This document shows, in pieces, positions 50,091 through 58,845 of a stretch of 64,000 bases of DNA. Positions within the stretch are counted from its first letter, which is position 1. Every line of letters starts with the position of its first letter. Below the pieces are notes generated by a model that was given only the letters and a program-made list of their open reading frames with translations, was not told the DNA's origin and ran no database searches. A program made the position numbers and the translations under genes. Location of the stretch: assembly GCA_016720065.1 (NCBI GenBank), contig JADJXY010000002.1, positions 2,183,001-2,247,000 on the forward strand. Reading direction: 5' to 3'. The stretch comes from Betaproteobacteria bacterium. GTDB lineage: Bacteria > Pseudomonadota > Gammaproteobacteria > Burkholderiales > Rhodocyclaceae.

Positions 50091-53000
50091 CTACGGGTAC
50101 ACGACTTCCACGTTTTCCGGCGCCAGCCACTCGTGGAGGGATGCGATCAAGGCATCGTCCAGGCGCACCCGGGCAGAATCCCCCAGGAGCAATTCGCACT
50201 CGGCGCTGGCATTGCGGTAGCGCACCCGCACGGGAGCCGGGCCGGGCCCGAAAGGCGCCAGCAGGGCCTTCAGGCGGCGGGCATCGGCGCCGCCGTTCAT
50301 GCGGATAAGCAGGTGCTTGGCAAAGCGGGCACGGGCTTCCCCCAGGGTCATCAGCTTGTCCGCCACCACCCGGTTGGCGCCGGAAAAATCGTCGTAGCTG
50401 ACCTTGCCCTCGACCACCAGCACTTCGTCGGTGACGATCTTGCTGCGCTCGGCCTCGAACAGTTCGTTGAAGACCGACACTTCGACCATGGTCGTGCCGT
50501 CGTCCAACTGGACGAAGAGCATCTTGCCCCGGCGGGTCATCTGGGTGCGCACGCCGACCACGATACCGGCGATGGCCGTCATCTCCTTGGACGGTTCGAT
50601 CTGAGCAAGGCTGCGCCGGGCGAAGCGGGCCAGTTCCCGGCGATGGGCGTCGTAGGGGTGGCCCGAGAAGAAGAAGCCCAGGGCCTGCTTCTCCTGCATG
50701 AGGCGCTCCTTTTCCTCCCAGGGCTTGACCTCGACGTACCGGGGCGCGTGCTCCTCGGCGGCCGGGCCGATGTCGAAGAGGCTGACTTGCATGGCGTTCT
50801 TCTCCGCCTGTTCGGCGAAGTCCATGGCAATGCCCACCGAGGCCATCAGCTTGTGGCGATTGTCATCCAGCGCGTCGAAGGCGCCAGCGCGAATCAGCGC
50901 TTCGATGGTGCGGCGATTGACCAGGCGCTTGTCCACACGCTTGCAAAAATCGAACAGATCCTTGAACGGTCCATCCTTCTCCCGGGCGGAAAGGATGCAC
51001 TCCACCGCCTGCTGGCCAGTGCCCTTCACCGCCCCCAGGCCGTAGCGGATGGTCTTGCGATCCACCGGCTCGAAACGGTAGGCGGAGGCATTGACGTCCG
51101 GACCCCGCACAGCGATCTTGTTGGCGACGGTGTCCTCGTAGAAGATTTTCACCGTGTCAGTGTTGTCCATGTCCGAAGACAGGGTCGCCGCCATGAAGGC
51201 CGCGCAGTGATGGGCCTTGAGCCAGGCGGTGTGATAGGTGACGACGGCGTAGGCGGCGGTGTGAGACTTGTTGAAGCCGTACTCCGCGAATTTGGTCATC
51301 AGGTCGAAGAGCTGCTCGGCCAGGGCCGGGTCGTAGCCTTTCTCCCTGGCGCCGGCAGCGATGGTCTCCCGGTGCTTGGCCATCTCCTCGGGCTTCTTCT
51401 TGCCCATGGCGCGGCGCAGCATGTCGGCGCCGCCCAGGGTGTAGCCGCCGATGATCTGGGAGATCTGCATCACCTGTTCCTGGTACACGATCACGCCGTA
51501 GGTGGGCGACAGGCAGGCGGTGAGGTCCGGGTGGAAGTAGTCGATCTTCTGCTGGCCCTTCTTGCGCAGGATGAAGTCATCCACCATGCCCGATCCCAGG
51601 GGGCCGGGACGGTAGAGGGCGAGCACGGCGATGATGTCTTCGAAGCGGTCAGGGGCGAGCTTCTTCAGGAGCTTCTTCATGCCGTCCGATTCCACCTGGA
51701 AGATCGCCGTGGTGTTGGCGTCCTTGAGGATCTGGTAGGCGGCCGGATCGCCGAAGCCCAGGCTCATGAGGTCGAGTTTCTCGCCGGTCATGCGGCGGAT
51801 GTACTCGACGGCCAGCTCGATGATGGTCAGGTTTCTGAGGCCGAGGAAGTCGAACTTCACCAGGCCGGCTTTCTCCACGTCGTCCTTGTCGAACTGGGAG
51901 ACGGGTGAGGCGTCGGCGCCGGTAGCCTGGTAGATGGGACAGAAATCGGTGATGCGGCCCGGAGCGATGAGCACGCCGCCGGCGTGCATGCCGACGTTGC
52001 GGGTGAGATCTTCCAGGCGGGCGGCCAGGCCGAAGAGTTCGCGGATCGATTCGCCGTCGCGATCGTCGGCCATCATCTCCTTCAGGGCCGGCTCCTGCTC
52101 CAGGGCATCGGCCAGGGAAACCGGCTTGTTCTGCACCACCGGGATGAGCTTGGACAGGCGGTCGCACAGCGAATAGGGCAGGTCCAGCACGCGGCCCACG
52201 TCGCGGATGACTGCCTTGGAGGACATGGTGCCGAAGGTGGCGATCTGGGACACCGCCTCGGCACCGTAGCGCTCACGCACGTACTCGATCACCCGCCAGC
52301 GGTTGTCCTGGCAGAAGTCCACGTCGAAGTCGGGCATGGACACCCGCTCCGGGTTCAGAAAGCGCTCGAAGAGCAGGGCGTAGGCGAGGGGATCCAGGTC
52401 GGTGATACGCAGGCTGTAGGCCACCAGCGAACCCGCTCCGGAGCCCCGTCCCGGCCCCACCGGAACGCCGTTCTGCTTGGCCCAGTTGATGAAGTCCGCC
52501 ACGATCAGGAAGTAGCCCGGGAAGCCCATCTGGATGATGGTGTCGCACTCGAACACCAGACGGGCGTCGTACTCCGGCCGGCGGCGCTCGCGCTCGGCGG
52601 CATCGGGGTAGAGCTCGACCAGGCGCCTTTCCAGCCCGTCCTGTGCCTCCCGCACCAGGAAATCCGCCAGGCTCATGCCTTCCGGGGTGGGAAAGTCCGG
52701 CAGGAAATTCTTGCCCAGGGTCAGTTCGACGGAACAGCGGCGGGCGATCTCGACCGCATTGGCCAAGGCTTCGGGCAGGTCGGCGAATAGCTCGGCCATC
52801 TCCGCCTGGGTCTTGAAATACTGCTCCTCGGTGTAGGGCCGCGGACGGCGGGTGTCGCCCAGGACATAGCCCTCGGCGATACAGACCCGGGCCTCGTGGG
52901 CGCGAAAATCGTCCCGCTCGAGAAACTGCACCGGATGAGTCGCCACCAGGGGCAGGCCCAGGTCGGCGGCCAGGTCCGCCGTGGCCTGGACGAAACTCTC

Positions 53001-53537
53001 CTGCTGGGGCTGGCCGTAGCGCTGCACCTCCAGATAGAAGGCCCCGGGAAAAAGCGCCTCCCAGGCCAGGGCCCGCTCCCGCGCCAGATCGGCATTGCCG
53101 TTGGCCAAAGCCTCGGCCACATCCCCCGCCGGCCCGCCGGAAAGCGCGATGAGGCCGTCGCACCCCGTCTCCCGCAGCCAGGGACGGCGAATTTCTGCAC
53201 GATCGCGCCGGCCGTCGGCCAGGAAGGACCGCGTGAGCAGGCGGCACAACTGGAGGTAGCCCGCCCGATTGCGCACCAGGAGAAGAAGCCGTGTGGCGCC
53301 TTCGGGATTCTCCGCATCGGTGATCCACACGTCGGCGCCGGCCACCGGCTTGACTCCCCGCCCCCGGGCCGCCGCATAGAACTTCACCAGGCCGAAGAGA
53401 TTGCCCAGATCGGTGAGCGCCAGGGCCGGCATGCCGTCCGCCGCCGCGCGCTTGACGGCATCCCCGAGACGCACGATGCCGTCGGTGATGGAATATTCGG
53501 AGTGCAGGCGGAGGTGGACGAAGCGTGGGGGATTCAT
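50091..53537 (-). CDS. dnaE: DNA polymerase III alpha subunit
   Basis: The 1148-residue replicative polymerase. HLRLHSEYSITDGIVR opens the N-terminal PHP domain. The polymerase active site PDFDVDFCQDNR near 400 carries two catalytic aspartates, and GRGSGAGSLVAY near 363 the phosphate-binding loop. A helix-hairpin-helix and OB-fold region follows in the last 300 residues (VRTQMTRRGKMLFVQLDD). The length matches DnaE1. It is divergent from the protease gene across 156 bases. Confidence 0.98.
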   Translation of the reverse strand: MNPPRFVHLRLHSEYSITDGIVRLGDAVKRAAADGMPALALTDLGNLFGLVKFYAAARGRGVKPVAGADVWITDAENPEGATRLLLLVRNRAGYLQLCRLLTRSFLADGRRDRAEIRRPWLRETGCDGLIALSGGPAGDVAEALANGNADLARERALAWEALFPGAFYLEVQRYGQPQQESFVQATADLAADLGLPLVATHPVQFLERDDFRAHEARVCIAEGYVLGDTRRPRPYTEEQYFKTQAEMAELFADLPEALANAVEIARRCSVELTLGKNFLPDFPTPEGMSLADFLVREAQDGLERRLVELYPDAAERERRRPEYDARLVFECDTIIQMGFPGYFLIVADFINWAKQNGVPVGPGRGSGAGSLVAYSLRITDLDPLAYALLFERFLNPERVSMPDFDVDFCQDNRWRVIEYVRERYGAEAVSQIATFGTMSSKAVIRDVGRVLDLPYSLCDRLSKLIPVVQNKPVSLADALEQEPALKEMMADDRDGESIRELFGLAARLEDLTRNVGMHAGGVLIAPGRITDFCPIYQATGADASPVSQFDKDDVEKAGLVKFDFLGLRNLTIIELAVEYIRRMTGEKLDLMSLGFGDPAAYQILKDANTTAIFQVESDGMKKLLKKLAPDRFEDIIAVLALYRPGPLGSGMVDDFILRKKGQQKIDYFHPDLTACLSPTYGVIVYQEQVMQISQIIGGYTLGGADMLRRAMGKKKPEEMAKHRETIAAGAREKGYDPALAEQLFDLMTKFAEYGFNKSHTAAYAVVTYHTAWLKAHHCAAFMAATLSSDMDNTDTVKIFYEDTVANKIAVRGPDVNASAYRFEPVDRKTIRYGLGAVKGTGQQAVECILSAREKDGPFKDLFDFCKRVDKRLVNRRTIEALIRAGAFDALDDNRHKLMASVGIAMDFAEQAEKNAMQVSLFDIGPAAEEHAPRYVEVKPWEEKERLMQEKQALGFFFSGHPYDAHRRELARFARRSLAQIEPSKEMTAIAGIVVGVRTQMTRRGKMLFVQLDDGTTMVEVSVFNELFEAERSKIVTDEVLVVEGKVSYDDFSGANRVVADKLMTLGEARARFAKHLLIRMNGGADARRLKALLAPFGPGPAPVRVRYRNASAECELLLGDSARVRLDDALIASLHEWLAPENVEVVYP

Positions 53538-53607
53538 GGGGGGCGATTTTACCGCGGACGCGGACGCAGCCGCTCCCCGACTTCAGCAGCAGGAAACGCT
53601 AACGGGA

Positions 53608-53613
53608 TATAAT
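53608..53613 (+). promoter_or_regulatory. Consensus -10 upstream of protease-FHA gene
   Basis: A perfect TATAAT in GGGATATAATCGCG, 80 bases before the protease start. No good -35 is seen at 16-18 bases. The 156-base gap to dnaE holds no other obvious signal. Confidence 0.4.
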
Positions 53614-53693
53614 CGCGCCGGCCGCTGCGGCGGTGCAAGTCACAACAAGACCAAAACTTCGCCTCGATGAAGGGGCATCCCAGGGAGTTCTCC

Positions 53694-55271
53694 ATGCAGC
53701 GCCTTGCCTTCGCCCTTTGTCTTGCAGCGTCCACCGCCGCCCTTGCCGAAGACCCCGGTGTCCACGCGCGCATGCTCGACGAAGTGCTGCGCGTCGAATG
53801 CGCCGTCACCTTCAAGGGCAAGGCCTTCCAGGCCGGTCACGGCACCGGTTTTCTGGTGGGCAATTCGGAATACGTGCTGACCAACAGCCACGTCATCAAC
53901 ACCTGCCACCCGGACAACAAGATCGAAGTCCTCAAGACCGCACTGTACGAGAACTACATCGAGCCCCTCACCAAGGTGGACGTGAGCGACTGGAAAGCCC
54001 TGCTGAACGGCCTGCCCAAGGATCTGCAACAGTCCATGGTGCACGATCTCGAGCAGGATCAGGGCAAGGCGCAGAAGTTCGTCCAGGACACCAAGTGGCG
54101 GGTGGGCTACATCAAGCGTTTTCTCGACACGCATGCCCAGGAAACAGCCAGCGCCAATTTCCCCTACGTGACCCAGGCCCTGGCAGTGGTGCACCCCAGC
54201 AAGACCGGCGGAGCGCCGATCCGCACACCAGTGGCCCAGATCACCTGGTCGGCCTGGAACGACGACAAGAAAAAGAGCGCTGCCGGCCTCGACCTCGCGG
54301 TACTCAAACTGCCCCGCCCCCTGGCCGACAAGCCCAGCGTGACGGTCTTCGCCACCGGCGGTGCCCTGAGCGTATCGGAGGAGGTCTATACCGTGGGATA
54401 CCCGGGCGGAAGCGATCTGATCGAGTCCGCCAAGTACATTCCGACCATGAAGCGCGGCATCGTCAGCAAGCTTGGGGGGGAGCGGGAAGTGGCCGGGGAA
54501 GCCGCAAAGAGCGGTATCAAGGGCATGCCGGTCATCGAAACCGACGCCGCCATCAACCCCGGCAACTCCGGCGGCCCCCTCTACAACCGGCGGGGCGAAG
54601 TGATCGGCATCAACACCTTCGTCCCGGGCAAGGATCGGGCCATGCAGCAGGGCATCGGCTGGGCCCTGGACATCAGCGTCGCCGTGCCGGTGATGAAGGA
54701 TCTCGGCATCGCGCTGCCCCGCATCCGCGAAGCGCCCCCGGGCTGGGTCGAGAGCAACCCGGGCCTGATGTGGGCCATCATCGGCGGGGGAGCGGCCATG
54801 CTTCTGGGCGGCGTCGGCTTCGGCGTCGCGCTGCGCCGGCGTGCCGCCCGGCCGGCGGGAACCCCCGCCCCGGCGACCACGCCACGGACCCCGCCCCCCA
54901 TGCCCCCCGCCGCGGCGCCGGCGGCGGTCCCCATCGACGCCACCGTGGTGGCCCGCTCCGGCATTGGTGGCCTGCCCATTCTCTTTCGCAGCGGCCCCCT
55001 GAGCGGGCAGCGCATCGAAGTGCCCCCCGGGGGCAGCTACCTCGGCCGCGACGGCTCCAAGTCCAATCTGGTGGTCGTTGCCGACAAGATTTCCGGCCGC
55101 CACCTGTGGATCGGCCAGCGCAACGGGGTCTGGGTGGTTTCGGATCCCGGCTCGACCAACGGCACCTTCGTGAATGACGTCGCCCGCGGACGCGTCACCG
55201 AGCAGCCCGTGCGGCGCGGCGACGTGGTGATCCTCTCCCCGGACGCCGTGGTGAGTTTCGAGATCCTGTAA
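53694..55271 (+). CDS. Trypsin-like protease with transmembrane segment and FHA domain
   Basis: 525 residues. Signal peptide 1-18 (ALCLAASTAALAED). The trypsin-like domain (about 30-345) has a full triad: His66 in LTNSHVI, Asp200 in GLDLAVLKL and Ser292 in NPGNSGGPL. A single membrane segment lies at about 359-380, followed by RRRAARP and a Pro-rich linker. The C-terminal 100 residues are an FHA domain (GGSYLGRDGSKSNLVV, DPGSTNGTFVND). The arrangement predicts a periplasmic protease and a cytoplasmic phosphothreonine reader. No Ser/Thr kinase is in the window. I start it at ATG 53694, directly before the signal peptide. Confidence 0.92.
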   Translation: MQRLAFALCLAASTAALAEDPGVHARMLDEVLRVECAVTFKGKAFQAGHGTGFLVGNSEYVLTNSHVINTCHPDNKIEVLKTALYENYIEPLTKVDVSDWKALLNGLPKDLQQSMVHDLEQDQGKAQKFVQDTKWRVGYIKRFLDTHAQETASANFPYVTQALAVVHPSKTGGAPIRTPVAQITWSAWNDDKKKSAAGLDLAVLKLPRPLADKPSVTVFATGGALSVSEEVYTVGYPGGSDLIESAKYIPTMKRGIVSKLGGEREVAGEAAKSGIKGMPVIETDAAINPGNSGGPLYNRRGEVIGINTFVPGKDRAMQQGIGWALDISVAVPVMKDLGIALPRIREAPPGWVESNPGLMWAIIGGGAAMLLGGVGFGVALRRRAARPAGTPAPATTPRTPPPMPPAAAPAAVPIDATVVARSGIGGLPILFRSGPLSGQRIEVPPGGSYLGRDGSKSNLVVVADKISGRHLWIGQRNGVWVVSDPGSTNGTFVNDVARGRVTEQPVRRGDVVILSPDAVVSFEIL

Positions 55272-55282
55272 TTACCCAAGGA

Positions 55283-56011
55283 TCACAGAGAGGTCGTCAG
55301 CTGCACGAACCACTCCGGCGCGATGCTCAGAATCCAGGCCTCGAAGCGCTTGTCCAGGCCAGACAGGATGAGCAGCCCCAGGAGCAGCATGACACCGCCC
55401 AGGAGCCGCTTGCCCGCCTTGCCGGCGGCGAGCAGGCGACCGCGCATCCTGCCCAGGGCCTGCCGTGAGGCCACCCCCAGAATCACCAGGGGCAGGGCGG
55501 CGCCGATGCCGAAGACGGCCATCAGCGCGGTGACTTGTAGCAGGTCGCGCCCCTGGCTCGCCAGGGTGATGGCGGCACCGAGGGTCGGTCCCACACAGGG
55601 GCTCCAGACCACGCCGAGCAGGAGCCCCAGGACGAACTGCCCCGGGAGCCCATCCAGGGTGATGCGGGCGAGCAGGCTTTGACCGGCGCCGGACAGACCC
55701 GAAGTCGCCGCCGCGAAGCGCTCCTGCAGACGCCCCGAGAGCAACACCAGACCAAAGCCGAGAAGCAGGATCGCCGCCACGTTGCGCAAAGCGCCCTGGT
55801 CGATGCCGACGGCAACCCCCAGGCTGGCGACCAGAACCCCCACCACGGTGAAGGACAGGGCGAGCCCCCCGGCCAGGGCGAAGGGCCCCAGGCGGTGCGC
55901 AGCAACGGCCGTCGCCAGGAGGATGGGCACCAGGGGAAGCACACAGGGCGACAGGGTGGACAGCCCCCCTGCCGCGAGGGCGAGGGCAAAGGTGGCCGGA
56001 CCGAAATCCAT
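55283..56011 (-). CDS. CcdA/DsbD-like thiol-disulfide membrane transporter
   Basis: A 242-residue inner-membrane protein with about six hydrophobic segments. LSTLSPCVLPLVPIL near residue 20 and GVVWSPCVGPTLGAAI near 135 carry the two redox cysteines of the CcdA/DsbD-beta fold. It moves electrons from cytoplasmic thioredoxin to periplasmic thiols. The gene begins 14 bases after an exported thioredoxin-like protein, its likely partner. Confidence 0.93.
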   Translation of the reverse strand: MDFGPATFALALAAGGLSTLSPCVLPLVPILLATAVAAHRLGPFALAGGLALSFTVVGVLVASLGVAVGIDQGALRNVAAILLLGFGLVLLSGRLQERFAAATSGLSGAGQSLLARITLDGLPGQFVLGLLLGVVWSPCVGPTLGAAITLASQGRDLLQVTALMAVFGIGAALPLVILGVASRQALGRMRGRLLAAGKAGKRLLGGVMLLLGLLILSGLDKRFEAWILSIAPEWFVQLTTSL

Positions 56012-56025
56012 GGCCGGACGCCCGC

Positions 56026-56406
56026 CTAGAGCGCCTGCTTGAGGAAGGCCGCCACCTGATCCTTGCGGGTCTCGCCGGTGAGGCGACCGATTTCCTTGCC
56101 GCCGCGGTAGAGGACGAGGGTGCTCTGCATGGTGGCCTTGTGGGCGCGCAGGGCGTTCTTCTGCTTGTCGTAATCGACCCGCAGTACGGTCAGCGCCTTC
56201 ATCTCCGGGGTGGGCAGCAGTTCATCGAGCACTTTGTCCTGGGCCTTGCAGATGGGGCACCAATCCGCGTGGATGAAGACCAGGACGGGCTTGCCTTCCT
56301 TCTGGAGGGTGTCGAAGCGGGCCTGGTCGTAGGCGACACCGGCGGCGAAAGCCTGCCCGGCCACGAGGGCAAGGCCGAGAAAGAAGAGTCTGAACAGTTT
56401 GAGCAT
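56026..56406 (-). CDS. Periplasmic thioredoxin-fold protein
   Basis: A 126-residue protein with a signal peptide (LFFLGLALVAGQAFA) and a thioredoxin fold carrying WCPICK near 52-57. The conserved cis-Pro is not where expected: ATMQSTLVLY has Thr at the usual Pro position. It is probably the partner of the CcdA-like protein, reducing periplasmic disulfides or serving cytochrome c maturation. ATG 56406 directly precedes the signal peptide; sequence further upstream is not family-like. Confidence 0.88.
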   Translation of the reverse strand: MLKLFRLFFLGLALVAGQAFAAGVAYDQARFDTLQKEGKPVLVFIHADWCPICKAQDKVLDELLPTPEMKALTVLRVDYDKQKNALRAHKATMQSTLVLYRGGKEIGRLTGETRKDQVAAFLKQAL

Positions 56407-56563
56407 GGCAACCTCCGGAGAGCAGCGGAACGGCCCGGGAAGGGTGCCACCGCTGGATGGACAGGACGCACGGACCGCCGGACCGAAAAGCCGGGACCGC
56501 TCCTGCAGAGTAGTCGGAGCAGGGCAGAAAAACTTACGGGGCGGCAACAGGCAGCCCCGCCGA

Positions 56564-57364
56564 TCAATTCAGCACGGCATCCCCGATCAGCCTGCGGATG
56601 GAGGTCGCCTCGAAGGGCTTGTCACAGATGGCCGAAACGCCGGCTTTTTCCACTGCCGCCAGGCGGCCCATGTTCTGCTCGCTGGTCACCATGAGCACCG
56701 GCACCGCGTTCTGCCAGCTCTGGGTGCGGATGTACTCGGTGAGTTCGCGGCCGTCCATTTCCGGCATGTTGTAGTCGGTGATGACCAGATCGACCATGGT
56801 GGTCTGGAGGCAATCCACCGCTTCCTTGCCATTGACGGCTTCGGTGATGCGTTCGATGCCCAGCTCTTCCAGGAGACGGCGCAGGTGACGGCGCGAAGCC
56901 ATGCTGTCGTCCACCAGGAGCACCCGCAGGCGCTCCAGTTCGGCGGCATCCAGGTCCGCCGGGGGATTGAGATAATCGGCAGCGGCGTAGAGGGCCCGGG
57001 CAAGCTGTTCTTCGTTGAAGGGTTTGCCGAGGATGCTGCACGCCCCCGCCTGACGCACGGGATCGAGCACCTGGGGCCGCGTCTCGCTGGAAATGAGGAT
57101 GAAGGGCACCGCCTCCAGATAGGGATCGGCGCGCATGGCGGCCACCAGATCGGTCCCCGCCTGATCGGGCAGGTAGAGGCTGCTGATGACCACCCACCCC
57201 CGATCGACCTTCTGCAGGGCCAGCAGCGCCTCGGCGCCCGTCTGGCAGACTTCCGTGCTGCCGACCCCCTGGTTGGCGAGCATGCGACTCACCAGATGGG
57301 CCTGCATGGTCGAAGGCTCGACCAGAACGACGTGAATTTCGGCAAGGGCTGAAGAACCCGGCAT
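56564..57364 (-). CDS. Double-receiver response regulator, first receiver degenerate
   Basis: A 266-residue protein made of two receivers. The second (about 146-264) is normal: VDD at 151-153, phospho-acceptor Asp197 in VITDYNMPEMDG and the Lys in CDKPFE. In the first (about 10-130) the phospho-acceptor position is Ser62 in VVISSLYLPDQAG, although ILGKPFNE keeps the Lys. The first receiver is probably a binding or dimerisation module. No output domain or kinase is present; CheY-like action is likely. Confidence 0.9.
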   Translation of the reverse strand: MPGSSALAEIHVVLVEPSTMQAHLVSRMLANQGVGSTEVCQTGAEALLALQKVDRGWVVISSLYLPDQAGTDLVAAMRADPYLEAVPFILISSETRPQVLDPVRQAGACSILGKPFNEEQLARALYAAADYLNPPADLDAAELERLRVLLVDDSMASRRHLRRLLEELGIERITEAVNGKEAVDCLQTTMVDLVITDYNMPEMDGRELTEYIRTQSWQNAVPVLMVTSEQNMGRLAAVEKAGVSAICDKPFEATSIRRLIGDAVLN

Positions 57365-57460
57365 GGCGGCACCCCCTGAAAACGCTGCGTCCGGCCACTA
57401 TAGCAGGGTGTTCGAGCCGCGGGGAGCAGGCCGGCGCGGGGAAACACCCTTGCTCCGACC

Positions 57461-58171
57461 CTAAACCCGCGCCGGCGGCAGGTCGAAGAGGAGAATCTCG
57501 CTGCTTTCCGCCGCCGCAAATTCCAGAAGCCCCTCTTCCGCTACCTTGGCCCCGTCGCCACCCTCCAGGGCGACACCGTTCAGGCTCAGGGCGCCGGAAA
57601 CCACATGCACGTAGGCCAGGCGCCCCGGGTCCAGCGGCGTCGCCAGGCGCTCGCCGGGCGCCAGGAGGGCGGCGTGGATGTGGGCATCCTGGCCGATGGA
57701 GAGACTCCCCTCGGCACCGTCCGGCGTGGCCACCGGCATGAGGCGACCTCGCCGGGCGGCCGGAGAAAGCGCCTTCTGTTCGTAGCTCGCCGGCGTCCCG
57801 CGCCGCGCCGGCTCGATCCAGATTTGCAGGAGATGGGTCTCATCCCGCAAGGAGGGGTTGAATTCGCTGTGCAGGATGCCGCGGCCGGCACTCATGCGCT
57901 GCACCTCCCCCGGCCCGATGACGCCGCCGTTGCCCAGGCTGTCCCGGTGTTCGAGGCTTCCGGCCAGGAGATAGGTGACCACCTCCATGTCCCGGTGTCC
58001 ATGCATGCCGAAGCCGCGGCCGGGCTGGATGCGATCCTCGTTCAGGACGCGCAGGCAACCCCAGCCCATTTCGCCCGGGTCGTGGTAATCGGCGAAGGAA
58101 AAACTGTGTCGGGCCAACAGCCAGCCGTGGTCGGCGTGACCGCGCTCGGAAGAAGGGCGGCGGCGGATCAT
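57461..58171 (-). CDS. Pirin-family protein
   Basis: A 236-residue bicupin. FSFADYHDPGEMGWGCLRVLNED, the metal motif FGMHGHRDMEVVTYLLAG, RMSAGRGILHSEFNPS and THLLQIWIEP are pirin/YhaK signatures, with His-x-His and Glu ligands visible. Bacterial pirins include quercetin dioxygenases and redox-sensing proteins. It is a single gene between the receiver protein and the ParA operon. Confidence 0.93.
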   Translation of the reverse strand: MIRRRPSSERGHADHGWLLARHSFSFADYHDPGEMGWGCLRVLNEDRIQPGRGFGMHGHRDMEVVTYLLAGSLEHRDSLGNGGVIGPGEVQRMSAGRGILHSEFNPSLRDETHLLQIWIEPARRGTPASYEQKALSPAARRGRLMPVATPDGAEGSLSIGQDAHIHAALLAPGERLATPLDPGRLAYVHVVSGALSLNGVALEGGDGAKVAEEGLLEFAAAESSEILLFDLPPARV

Positions 58172-58221
58172 CCTGGACTCCTCGGGAATTCAGCGATTGG
58201 ACCGGCTCACCGGGCGGCGGT

Positions 58222-58845
58222 TCAGGCCTCGACCCACTCCAGGATCGCTTGCCACTGCTCCAGGTCGCGCTCGCTGCGCGAGGGGGGAAGGTCGAAGAGG
58301 GTGAGGCCGGCAGCGGCGGCCTGGACGTAGAGCTGGGTATCTCTCAGGCAGGTCAGCACCGGGACTTCCAGGGTGGCGAAGAAGCGCTCCAGATCCCCCG
58401 CAGCCCGGGTGCGGGCGTCGACCCGCATGCCCACCACCGCAACGTCGGCCCGCCCCTTGCGCACCGCCTTTTCGGCCAGGAGCTCGGTGAGAAAGCGGCG
58501 GCTGGCCTGCATGTCGAAGAAGGAGGGCTGCACCGGCACGATGACCCGCGACGACAGCTTGAGCACTTTCTCCAGGGTCTTGCCCCGCAGGCCCGCCGGG
58601 GTGTCGAGGACGGCGTGGGTGACCCCCTTGGGGGGCCGCGCGATGGCGTCGGGGCCGATTTCCCAGGTACTGATGGCGGGCACCGCCGCCGGGCGCAGGG
58701 CAAGCCACTCGCGGGAAGACTGCTGGCGGTCGATGTCGCCCAGCATGACGCGCTGACCGCGTGCGGCGAAGTAGCCGGCCAAGCTGGTGGCCAGGGTGCT
58801 CTTGCCCGAGCCTCCCTTGGGATTGGCCACCAGGAAGAGCTTCAC
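58222..58845 (-). CDS. ParA/MinD-like orphan ATPase
   Basis: A 207-residue P-loop ATPase with deviant Walker A NPKGGSGKST at about 9-18 and LGDIDRQQSS (Walker A' Asp). HAVLDTPAGLRGKTLE is the switch II region. No ParB or DNA-binding domain is seen. It is the last gene of a three-gene operon and overlaps the TAXI gene by ATGA. Orphan ParA-like ATPases often position a membrane or cytosolic cargo; here the cargo is unknown. Confidence 0.88.
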   Translation of the reverse strand: MKLFLVANPKGGSGKSTLATSLAGYFAARGQRVMLGDIDRQQSSREWLALRPAAVPAISTWEIGPDAIARPPKGVTHAVLDTPAGLRGKTLEKVLKLSSRVIVPVQPSFFDMQASRRFLTELLAEKAVRKGRADVAVVGMRVDARTRAAGDLERFFATLEVPVLTCLRDTQLYVQAAAAGLTLFDLPPSRSERDLEQWQAILEWVEA

